Assembly (NCBI GenBank): GCA_013698385.1
Contig: JACCVB010000352.1
Span: 1 to 5,429, forward strand
Direction of reading: 5' to 3'
Length of the DNA: 5,429 bases
From: Chloroflexota bacterium
Lineage (GTDB): Bacteria; Chloroflexota; Limnocylindria; Limnocylindrales; CSP1-4
In this document: positions 1 to 5,204 of the stretch, in pieces
How the letters are laid out: every line of letters starts with the position of its first letter
Numbering within the stretch: position 1 is the first letter of the stretch
Made by a program: the position numbers and the translations under genes
Notes under the pieces: model-generated
What the model saw: only the letters and a program-made list of their open reading frames with translations
Told to the model about the DNA's origin: nothing
Databases searched by the model: none

Positions 1-2
1 GC

Positions 3-101
3 GGCAAGATGGACCTCGCCATGCAGCTCATCTTCACGCCCATGGTCTGGCGGATGATGGAGCAGCGTCGGCAGTCGCTTGCCCGGGGCTCATCCGCCTA
101 G
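3..101 (+). CDS. C-terminal end of an unrecognised protein (5' truncated)
   Basis: The third forward frame is open from the window edge to a TAG at 99-101 and encodes 32 residues. The visible tail begins GKMDLAMQLIFTP, continues with MVWRMMEQRR and ends LARGSSA. It reads like a Met-rich amphipathic C-terminal helix with a basic end. The other two forward frames also lack early stops or give less protein-like sequence, but this frame ends at a sensible distance (about 135 bases) before the next start and its promoter. I do not recognise the family. A small SRPBCC-type protein ending in a C-terminal helix is one idea, but 32 residues cannot decide it. Confidence 0.5.
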   Translation, partial: GKMDLAMQLIFTPMVWRMMEQRRQSLARGSSA

Positions 102-173
102 GTCGGCGCAGTGGACCGAGGGCACAACACGGTTCGGAACACGAGGATGCGTAGCGGTGATCGGAGTTCGAGC

Positions 174-203
174 TTGCGTGCGGCTGACGCACGGATCGAT
201 AAT
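174..203 (+). promoter_or_regulatory. Candidate sigma70-type promoter for the SPW-like membrane gene
   Basis: A -35-like TTGCGT (174-179) and a -10-like GATAAT (198-203, five of six matches to TATAAT) are separated by 18 bases. Transcription would start near 210, leaving a leader of about 27 bases that contains the ribosome-binding site. The -10 box stands out in GC-rich DNA. The -35 box is weak (TTG only). An inverted repeat lies inside the spacer. Confidence 0.45.
177..193. promoter_or_regulatory. Perfect 6-bp inverted repeat in the promoter spacer (operator candidate)
   Basis: CGTGCG (177-182) and its exact reverse complement CGCACG (188-193) flank a 5-base spacer. The element sits between the proposed -35 and -10 boxes, where a bound repressor would block RNA polymerase. 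Activators that realign promoter spacing, as in the MerR family, also bind dyads in this position over long spacers. No regulator gene adjoins it in the window, so the binding protein is unknown. Confidence 0.35.
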
Positions 204-236
204 CACCGTTCCATGTCATGTCACGGAGGCAACCTC

Positions 237-740
237 ATGCACAAGCTCCTCGTGATCGGCGCACTACTCGGTTCTGTCTGGGCGCTTGTGGGGCCGTGGC
301 TCCCGGTGGATCCTGCGGTCGCCGCAGCTGGCCACATGATGAGCGGCCAGGCCGCCGGTGGGGGGATGATGGACGCCGGCGCCCCCCAACTGTTCGGCAG
401 CACGGTCACCACCAGCACGTACTTCTGGCATTTCGTGCCGGGGATCATCGGGATCGCCCTTGCCGTCGTCCTTCTGGCCGCCTCATCCCGGTCGGTGAGG
501 CGTCTCTCGGCTGTTGGCCTCATCGCCGCGGGCGTATGGGTGACATTCGGACCATGGGTGCTGCCGTCGTTCGGGATGGGCGACCCGATGACGATGGGGT
601 TGACCTTCGGAACGCTCGTGCGCCACGCTGGCCCGGGTCTCCTGATCCTGCTTGCGGCGATCGGCAGCTTGCTGACACTCCCACGGCCCGTCGCCCGCGC
701 GGCGACCTCCACGGCTCCCACCAGGGCGGAAGGCCGCTGA
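237..740 (+). CDS. Four-helix membrane protein with two-fold internal repeat, SPW-repeat-like
   Basis: This 167-residue protein has four predicted membrane helices at about residues 4-22, 64-82, 91-110 and 131-148. ATG 237 is chosen because GGAGG (225-229) lies 7 bases upstream; an in-frame ATG at 111 would add a basic, unstructured extension upstream of the proposed promoter. The halves resemble each other: W15-x3-GPW (19-21) matches W101-x3-GPW (105-107), and H65-x2-PG matches H130-x2-PG. This two-by-two helix plan with a Pro-Trp at the end of helices 1 and 3 fits SPW-repeat membrane proteins (a family resemblance, not a search result). Basic residues 85-89 and the Arg-rich tail place both termini inside. 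Both outer loops are rich in Met (34, 35, 44, 45; 114, 118, 120) with His33. Residues 27-31 (AVAAA) could instead be a signal-peptidase site. The function is unknown; it appears monocistronic. Confidence 0.8.
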   Translation: MHKLLVIGALLGSVWALVGPWLPVDPAVAAAGHMMSGQAAGGGMMDAGAPQLFGSTVTTSTYFWHFVPGIIGIALAVVLLAASSRSVRRLSAVGLIAAGVWVTFGPWVLPSFGMGDPMTMGLTFGTLVRHAGPGLLILLAAIGSLLTLPRPVARAATSTAPTRAEGR

Positions 741-764
741 CCGGTCCGAGTCTGGCATCCCTGG

Positions 765-801
765 CGACGCGCGGGTCGATCCGGGGTCCCCGGTTGCGTC
801 G
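765..801 (+). terminator. Nested GC-rich hairpin, possible terminator without U-tract
   Basis: An outer inverted repeat, CGACGC (765-770) with GCGTCG (796-801), encloses an almost perfect palindrome, CCGGGG-T-CCCCGG (781-793). The structure starts 25 bases after the stop of the four-helix protein gene, a typical terminator distance. No run of T follows, so classical intrinsic termination is uncertain. It could instead stabilise the mRNA 3' end or mark a factor-dependent terminator. Confidence 0.35.
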
Positions 802-855
802 GTAGCACGCGCCCTGCGTGTGCCGGTTCCGCGCCGTCCGTCGCGGGATCGTTCC

Positions 856-881
856 CTTAGGTGTCACTGGCACTTAGTCAC
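856..881 (+). repeat. Short direct repeat CTTAG...TCAC upstream of the binding-protein gene
   Basis: CTTAG occurs at 856-860 and again at 873-877, 17 bases apart, each followed closely by GTCAC (863-867 and 877-881). The pair lies in the 207-base gap (741-947) between the membrane protein and the ABC operon. Here I see only weak promoter matches, for example TTAGTC (874-879) with TACGGT (898-903). It could be a direct-repeat regulator site or chance. Confidence 0.2.
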
Positions 882-947
882 GGGGCGAGCGCCACGGTAC
901 GGTGCGGCCTCCTGCAACGCGGTGCTTCGTCCACCCTGGGAGACCTG

Positions 948-2618
948 ATGATGAGCCGAGTACCCCTCGCGGTGATCCTCGTCGGCCTCGTGGCAGGAGC
1001 CTGTGGCGTGACAGCATCGCCGTCACCGACCGGCGCGTCAGGCAGACCGTCAGGCAGTCCGTCAAGCCCGCCCGCGTCTGAGGCTCCGACGGGTGGTGGA
1101 GGCGGGACCCTCGTAGTCGCCATCTCGGCTGATCCCGGTCATCTGAACCCGGCGATCACCACGAGCGGGGCGACGCACACCGCAGCCGAACTCATCTTCA
1201 ACGGTCTGGTCGGCCTCGACGAGAACCTGGAGCCGGTCCCGGAACTCGCCGAGAGCTGGACGATCGACAACGACGGCGCCCAGTACACGTTCAAACTCCG
1301 GGATGGCGTGACCTGGCACGACGGGACGCCGTTCACCTCCGCGGACGTGAAATTCACCTTCGAGGAGGTCCTGCTCAAACTCCATGCCCGCACCCGATCG
1401 TCGGTCGGGCCGGTCCTTGACGGGATCGATACTCCGGACGCCCAGACGGTCGTCTTCCGCTTCAAGCAGCCCTATGCGCCACTGCTCCGACAGCTGGACG
1501 TGACCGAGGCCCCGATCCTTCCGAAGCACATCTACCAGGGCAGCGATCCTGCCAAGAACCCGGCCAACGCCGCCCCGGTCGGCACAGGCCCATTCGCCTT
1601 CGAGTCGTACACCCCTGATTCGGAGATCCGCCTCAAGCGAAATGACACGTACTGGGCACCCGCCTTGCCCAAGCTCGATGAGGTCGTGATGCGGGTGATC
1701 CCGGAGTCCGGCAGCCAGGTGATCGCGCTCGAAGCGGGCGAGGTCGACTGGATCTGGGGTGTGCCGGGACCGGACGAGGCGCGTCTTGACGCCGATCCCG
1801 AGGTCGAACTGTTGCGGACCGACCGCAATCCCGGTGGCTCCAATTGCATCATGACGATGTCGTTCAACTTCGATAAGCCGATCCTGCAGGACGTGCGAGT
1901 ACGGCAGGCCATCGCCCACGCGATCGACCGGCAGCAGATCGTCGACAAGATCCTGTTCGGTCAGGGGCGAGTCGCGACGGCGCCCATCTCCAGCGGCATC
2001 GGATGGGCACACGCGGATGACATCGTGTTGCCGGCGTTCGATCCGACGGCGGCCATGGCGATGCTCGATCAAGCGGGCTGGAAAGCGGGAGCCGATGGCA
2101 TGCGCATCGCCGCAGGCGTGACTGGGGTTGCGGACGGCACGCCGCTGGCGCTCGATTTCTTGCACTTCCCGACCTTTGCACGGTACGGCGAGTTGCTTCG
2201 ATCGGAGCTCGGCGCCGTCGGGATCGAGCTGACGCTTGAGCCGCTTGAACCGCCGGTCTTCGCGGAGACGGTGTTCACCAAACGCGACTTCGACACGAAC
2301 GTGATTTCCTACTGCAACGGACCCGACCCAGAGATCGGGGTCCGACGGATGTTCGACTCCGCACAGATCGGACCGGTCCCGTTCTCCAACGCCGCGGGCT
2401 ACAGGGATTCGGCCGTTGACGCCCTGTTCACGCAGGCGCAGCAAACGGTCGGGAACGAGGCTCGGGGCAAGATCTACGGCCGAATCCAGCAGACCGTGGC
2501 CGCAGCGCAGCCCTACGTGTGGCTGGTCGAGACGTCCGGCGTCAGGGCCTACCGCCTGCCGTGCCAGGGATTCCAGCCCTACGCGCAGTTCGCCGAGGCG
2601 GCGACCTGTGCGCCGTGA
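948..2618 (+). CDS. ABC transporter substrate-binding lipoprotein, family 5 (DppA/OppA/NikA-like)
   Basis: This is the extracytoplasmic solute receptor of a peptide/nickel-class ABC importer, 556 residues, a usual family length. ATG 948 (or 951) follows GGGAGA at 938-943; an in-frame start at 861 would place 29 residues before a clear lipoprotein signal. Residues 5-18 are hydrophobic and end in AGA-C19, a lipobox. A Ser/Pro/Thr/Gly-rich tether of about 30 residues follows. The SBP_bac_5 fold shows the expected signatures: ELAESW, YTFKLRDGVTWHDG (W123-HDG), VGTGPF at 211-216, and DVRVRQAIAHAID from 315. Besides the lipidated Cys19 there are Cys300, 456, 539 and 554, which may form disulfides. 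Substrate cannot be read from sequence: peptides are most common in the family, with nickel, glutathione and sugars as alternatives. It leads a three-gene operon with the permeases, 21 bases from the first. Confidence 0.95.
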   Translation: MMSRVPLAVILVGLVAGACGVTASPSPTGASGRPSGSPSSPPASEAPTGGGGGTLVVAISADPGHLNPAITTSGATHTAAELIFNGLVGLDENLEPVPELAESWTIDNDGAQYTFKLRDGVTWHDGTPFTSADVKFTFEEVLLKLHARTRSSVGPVLDGIDTPDAQTVVFRFKQPYAPLLRQLDVTEAPILPKHIYQGSDPAKNPANAAPVGTGPFAFESYTPDSEIRLKRNDTYWAPALPKLDEVVMRVIPESGSQVIALEAGEVDWIWGVPGPDEARLDADPEVELLRTDRNPGGSNCIMTMSFNFDKPILQDVRVRQAIAHAIDRQQIVDKILFGQGRVATAPISSGIGWAHADDIVLPAFDPTAAMAMLDQAGWKAGADGMRIAAGVTGVADGTPLALDFLHFPTFARYGELLRSELGAVGIELTLEPLEPPVFAETVFTKRDFDTNVISYCNGPDPEIGVRRMFDSAQIGPVPFSNAAGYRDSAVDALFTQAQQTVGNEARGKIYGRIQQTVAAAQPYVWLVETSGVRAYRLPCQGFQPYAQFAEAATCAP

Positions 2619-2639
2619 TGGCACCGCACCGTGTGACCG

Positions 2640-3605
2640 ATGAACGGCCGGTACCTTCTCCGGCGGGTCGTGCAGGTCCCGCCGACCGTCCTTGGCATCC
2701 TGGTCATCGCCTTCCTGCTGGTGCACCTCGCACCCGGTGACCCCATCCTCGCCCTTGCGGGTGCCAACGGTGATGAGGCCTACTACGCGGAGATGCGGGC
2801 CAAGTTCGGGCTTGACCGACCACTGCCCGAGCAGCTCGCCATCTTCGTGGTCAACTTGATCCGGTTCGACCTGGGGACGTCGTATGTCCAGGGTCGACCG
2901 GCCATCGACGTCATCCTGGAGCGTCTTCCTTCGACGATGTTGCTGACGGTGTCCGCCCTGGCTGTCGCGTCGGTGGTCGGCGTGGCGCTCGGGCTGTTCG
3001 CGGCGGGACGGGCCAACCGCCGGTCAGACTTGACGGTGAGCATCCTCACACTGGGGCTCCACGCGACACCTTCGTTCTGGCTGGCCCAGGCAGCCGTCCT
3101 CGTCCTTGGCCTTTGGGCCGGCTGGTTCCCGATCAGCGGGATGACCAGCGCCCGTACCCCACCGGCGGGTCTCGGGCTGGTGGTCGATGTCGCTCACCAC
3201 CTCATCCTGCCGGTGCTCGTCCTGGCAGCCACGGAAATGGCCGTCATCGCCAGACTGACGCGGGTGCGCCTCCTCGAGGAGCTCTCACGAGACTACGTCC
3301 GGACCGCGCGAGCGAAGGGTGTTTCCGAGCGCCGGGTCCTCTGGCGTCACGCCCTGCCCTGCGCCCTCATCCCGGTCGTCACCGTCATCGGCGGTCGCGT
3401 CGGCCATCTGGTGGCCGGTGCCGTCCTGGTCGAGGCGGTCTTCGGGTGGCCCGGCATCGGGCGGCTCCTCCTCACGTCGGTTCAGAGCCGCGATCTCCCG
3501 ATCGTACTGGGGATCTTGCTGGTCATCGCCTCGACGGTGATCGTCGCGAACATCGTGACGGATCTGATCTATGTACGACTCGACCCCCGCATTCGCTTTG
3601 GCTGA
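2640..3605 (+). CDS. ABC importer permease, DppB/OppB type
   Basis: This 321-residue inner-membrane subunit forms half of the translocation pore. Helix 1 is at about residues 10-30, followed by the long external segment typical of DppB (starting LAPGDP, residues 30-35) and the GTSY...ERLPSTM stretch (79-100) leading into the BPD_transp_1 domain. Further helices lie near 100-124, 131-158, 188-208, 243-265 and 283-305. The cytoplasmic EAA coupling loop is clear from E213 through YVRTARAKG (219-227) to ALP (238-240), which contacts the ATPase in this class. The end, YVRLDPRIRFG, matches the family. ATG 2640 has no good ribosome-binding site; translation probably couples to the upstream stop 21 bases away. 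Its 3' end overlaps the next permease gene. Confidence 0.95.
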   Translation: MNGRYLLRRVVQVPPTVLGILVIAFLLVHLAPGDPILALAGANGDEAYYAEMRAKFGLDRPLPEQLAIFVVNLIRFDLGTSYVQGRPAIDVILERLPSTMLLTVSALAVASVVGVALGLFAAGRANRRSDLTVSILTLGLHATPSFWLAQAAVLVLGLWAGWFPISGMTSARTPPAGLGLVVDVAHHLILPVLVLAATEMAVIARLTRVRLLEELSRDYVRTARAKGVSERRVLWRHALPCALIPVVTVIGGRVGHLVAGAVLVEAVFGWPGIGRLLLTSVQSRDLPIVLGILLVIASTVIVANIVTDLIYVRLDPRIRFG

Positions 3606-4479
3606 GCGGGTCGGGCCGTTGCCTCGGGCCACGCCCGTCGCGTCTGGCGACCTCGGCGTCAGGCGACGACGATCGTGGGCGTGGGCGCGCACCCCGTCGG
3701 CGGTCGTCGGCATCGCGCTCACCGCGGTGGTCCTTGCGCTGGCCGCGTTGGCGGACGTCCTCGCACCGGGTGATCCGTTTGCTCCGGTCGGTCCAGCCCT
3801 CAGTGCGCCGTCCAGCGTCCATCTGATCGGGACCGACGATCTGGGTCGGGACCTGCTCAGCGGCGTGATCCACGGGATCCGTACGTCCGTGTTCGTCGCG
3901 CTGGGAGTCGGCCTGATCGCCTTTCCGCTGGGGGTCGTCGTCGGAGCCGTGGCCGGTGCGCGCGGCGGGGTCGTCGACGACGTCTTGATGCGTTTGAGCG
4001 AGGTCTGGCAGGTGCTGCCCCGCTTCTTCCTGGCACTGATGGTGGTCGCGCTCTTCGGACCGGGACTTGATCGGATCGTCCTGGTGCTGGGCCTGACATC
4101 GTGGGCGTTGCTCGCCCGGATCATGCGGGCCGAGATCCTGTCCATCCGCGAGCGGGAGTTTGTCGACGCCGCGCGCGCCCTGGGCATGAGCGAGGCACGC
4201 ATCTTGCGCCGCCACATGCTGCCGCATGTGATGCCAGCGGCGATCGTCTTTGTGGCCCTGCTCCTGGCACAGGTGTGCCTGGTCGAATCAAGCCTGGGCT
4301 TCCTCGGCCTCAGCGATCCGAACGCGATCAGCCTCGGCTACCTCGCGGCTCAAGCCCAGCGATTCCTGCGGGTGGCATGGTGGATGTGGTTCTTCCCGGG
4401 TGTGGCGCTGATCACGATCGTCATCGGCTTCAATCTGGTCGGCGATGCCATCAACGACCGGATGCGGGGCCGTCTCTGA
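3571..4479 (+). CDS. ABC importer permease, DppC/OppC type
   Basis: This 302-residue subunit is the partner of the DppB-like permease. It has a basic cytoplasmic N-terminus (RRRR at 31-34), helix 1 at about 43-64, then the DppC hallmark GTDDLGRD at 87-94, directly before the BPD_transp_1 core. The EAA loop runs from E194 through FVDAARALG (197-205) to the LP of HMLPHVMP. The protein ends GDAINDRMRGRL, a typical DppC terminus. ATG 3571 overlaps the upstream gene by 35 bases. A TTG at 3598 would cut the overlap to 8 bases and still keep helix 1, but ATG is preferred; neither has a good ribosome-binding site. No ATPase gene follows: the next 272 bases are noncoding and then a regulator begins. 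Confidence 0.94.
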   Translation: MYDSTPAFALAERVGPLPRATPVASGDLGVRRRRSWAWARTPSAVVGIALTAVVLALAALADVLAPGDPFAPVGPALSAPSSVHLIGTDDLGRDLLSGVIHGIRTSVFVALGVGLIAFPLGVVVGAVAGARGGVVDDVLMRLSEVWQVLPRFFLALMVVALFGPGLDRIVLVLGLTSWALLARIMRAEILSIREREFVDAARALGMSEARILRRHMLPHVMPAAIVFVALLLAQVCLVESSLGFLGLSDPNAISLGYLAAQAQRFLRVAWWMWFFPGVALITIVIGFNLVGDAINDRMRGRL

Positions 4480-4507
4480 CCGGAGTCGCGGCTGGCGTCG
4501 GTGTGCT

Positions 4508-4534
4508 CGGAAGGCCGGTGTGTCTGGCCTCCCG
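4508..4534 (+). terminator. Hairpin after the ABC permease operon
   Basis: Bases 4508-4516 and 4526-4534 pair as a nine-position stem with one A-C mismatch (4511/4531) around a 9-base loop, 29 bases after the permease stop. A competing small hairpin, CCCG-ctgg-CGGG, occupies 4531-4542. There is no T-run, so it may be a weak or factor-dependent terminator. The position suits the end of the importer transcript. Confidence 0.35.
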
Positions 4535-4560
4535 CTGGCGGGGGCAGACGTCGTCCGTTG

Positions 4561-4604
4561 CCGATTCATTCCCGTCTCTTATCGAACGTATCTATAGAAT
4601 GCAT
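4561..4604. promoter_or_regulatory. AT-rich island with palindromes in the intergenic region
   Basis: Within 4480-4751, bases 4564-4604 are much richer in A/T than the rest of the window. They contain the 8-bp palindrome TCTATAGA (4591-4598), the 6-bp palindrome ATGCAT (4599-4604) and -10-like TATAGAAT (4593-4600). No good -35 box lies at the right distance on the + strand. It may be a promoter start, a regulator site or simply unselected intergenic DNA. Confidence 0.25.
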
Positions 4605-4653
4605 TGGACGGCATCCGGTCAGGCAACCTACGCTCCCGGTTCCCGAAGGTGAC

Positions 4654-4682
4654 TTGACCCAAGGTTGTCAGAAGGTCACTAT
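4654..4682 (+). promoter_or_regulatory. Candidate distal promoter and TGAC-N8-GTCA dyad for the PadR-ATPase unit
   Basis: TTGACC (4654-4659) and CACTAT (4677-4682) are 17 bases apart, giving a start near 4689. The boxes overlap a dyad, TGAC (4655-4658), eight bases, GTCA (4667-4670). Known PadR operators have the form ATGT-N8-ACAT, so spacing matches although half-site letters differ. The -10 match is only moderate (three of six), and a proximal promoter is an alternative. Confidence 0.3.
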
Positions 4683-4715
4683 GTGCGACGGGACGCTAGA
4701 TCACCGCTCAAGTCT

Positions 4716-4746
4716 TTGACACACCGAGTCCATCGGACAGGATGTG
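4716..4746 (+). promoter_or_regulatory. Candidate proximal promoter with 27-bp dyad before the PadR gene
   Basis: TTGACA (4716-4721) is a perfect -35 consensus. CAGGAT (4738-4743) is a moderate -10 match at a 16-base spacing. Transcription would begin near 4750, making the GTG at 4752 essentially leaderless, which is common in GC-rich Gram-positive bacteria. A dyad centred on 4733 covers the spacer and -10: CACA (4720-4723) pairs with TGTG (4743-4746), GTCC (4728-4731) with GGAC (4735-4738), plus 4725/4741. A regulator bound here would exclude polymerase. Confidence 0.4.
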
Positions 4747-4751
4747 AAGTC

Positions 4752-5204
4752 GTGCGAACTGTCGTCCTCGACACCGGTGCCCAACAGGCCGCTGATAGCT
4801 GCCGTTGTGAAGGCGGCCAGCCGAAGAATTTTGCGCGGCCGTGCCTGCTGCTGTTGTTGTCCGAGGCGCCTGCCCATGGGTACGAATTGATCGACCGGAT
4901 GCGGCCCTTCGGGTTCGATGTCGGGGACCCAGCCAGCGTGTACAAGGCCCTCCGCCAGATGGAGCGCGACGGGATCGTCTCGTCCCGCTGGGAACTGCCC
5001 GGGCGCGGGCCGGCCCGGCGGGTCTACACCCTGACCAGCGACGGACGCGACCTGCTGGATGCCTGGGCACACACACTCGAGCGCAACCGGGCAGTCCTCG
5101 ACACGTTTCTGGATCGGTTCCGAAGTTCGACACCCACCCCCTTCGACGTTTCGCATCCAGGCCCCGTCGGCCACGTTCTGGAAAGTATCGGAGTCAGACG
5201 ATGA
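4752..5204 (+). CDS. PadR-family transcriptional regulator (PhaQ-like subgroup)
   Basis: This 150-residue protein is a DNA-binding repressor of the PadR winged-helix family. Signatures, numbered from GTG 4752, are PKNFARPCLLLLLSE (24-38), HGYEL (42-46), DPASVYKALRQME (59-71) for the recognition region, the wing GPARRVYTLT (86-95), and a C-terminal dimerisation helix at about 98-123. The GPARR wing and GFD-x3-DP segment resemble the PhaQ-like PadR subgroup, as far as I recall. Starts at TTG 4665, GTG 4683 and TTG 4716 are also open. I prefer 4752 because third-position GC drops to about half in codons 4683-4751, whereas it rises after 4752, and AGGA (4739-4742) lies 9 bases upstream. The N-terminus has a C17-x-C19 pair and C31, a possible redox or metal sensor. 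The stop overlaps the ATPase start as ATGA, so the two are co-translated; autoregulation is likely. Confidence 0.88.
   Translation: MRTVVLDTGAQQAADSCRCEGGQPKNFARPCLLLLLSEAPAHGYELIDRMRPFGFDVGDPASVYKALRQMERDGIVSSRWELPGRGPARRVYTLTSDGRDLLDAWAHTLERNRAVLDTFLDRFRSSTPTPFDVSHPGPVGHVLESIGVRR
5190..5204 (+). promoter_or_regulatory. Ribosome-binding site and ATGA stop-start overlap
   Basis: GGAG (5190-5193) lies 7 bases before ATG 5201. The PadR stop TGA (5202-5204) shares bases with that ATG, giving a 4-base ATGA overlap. This arrangement fixes the ATPase start and indicates translational coupling within one mRNA. Confidence 0.8.

Noticed and set aside
111..236. N-terminal extension of the membrane protein from ATG 111
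   Set aside because: It would cover the promoter-like sequence and palindrome, encodes a basic unstructured stretch, and lacks the GGAGG site that precedes ATG 237.
218..808. Alternative frames of about 195 codons on both strands over the membrane protein gene
   Set aside because: They lack a fitting ribosome-binding site or membrane pattern; the frame from 237 has both, plus an internal repeat.
861..947. N-terminal extension of the binding protein from 861
   Set aside because: It would place 29 residues before a textbook lipoprotein signal peptide, and ATG 948/951 has a GGGAGA site.
1062..2726. A 554-codon open frame on the minus strand
   Set aside because: It lies antisense to the binding-protein gene, whose motifs are unmistakable. 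Long antisense frames are expected with high third-position GC, and its translation is Arg/Asp/His-rich without domains.
3285..4227. Long minus-strand open frames (310 and 234 codons) opposite the permease genes
   Set aside because: They are low-complexity, Arg/Ser/Asp-rich translations antisense to well-supported permeases.
4101..4719. Forward frames running from the second permease into the intergenic region
   Set aside because: They are out-of-frame shadows of the permease gene with Arg/Pro-rich translations and no ribosome-binding site.
4665..4751. Upstream starts for the PadR gene (TTG 4665, GTG 4683, TTG 4716)
   Set aside because: Third-position GC in this stretch is about half, unlike the coding sequence, and promoter-like elements and dyads occupy it. 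GTG 4683 has a fair AGAAGG site, so it is disfavoured rather than excluded.
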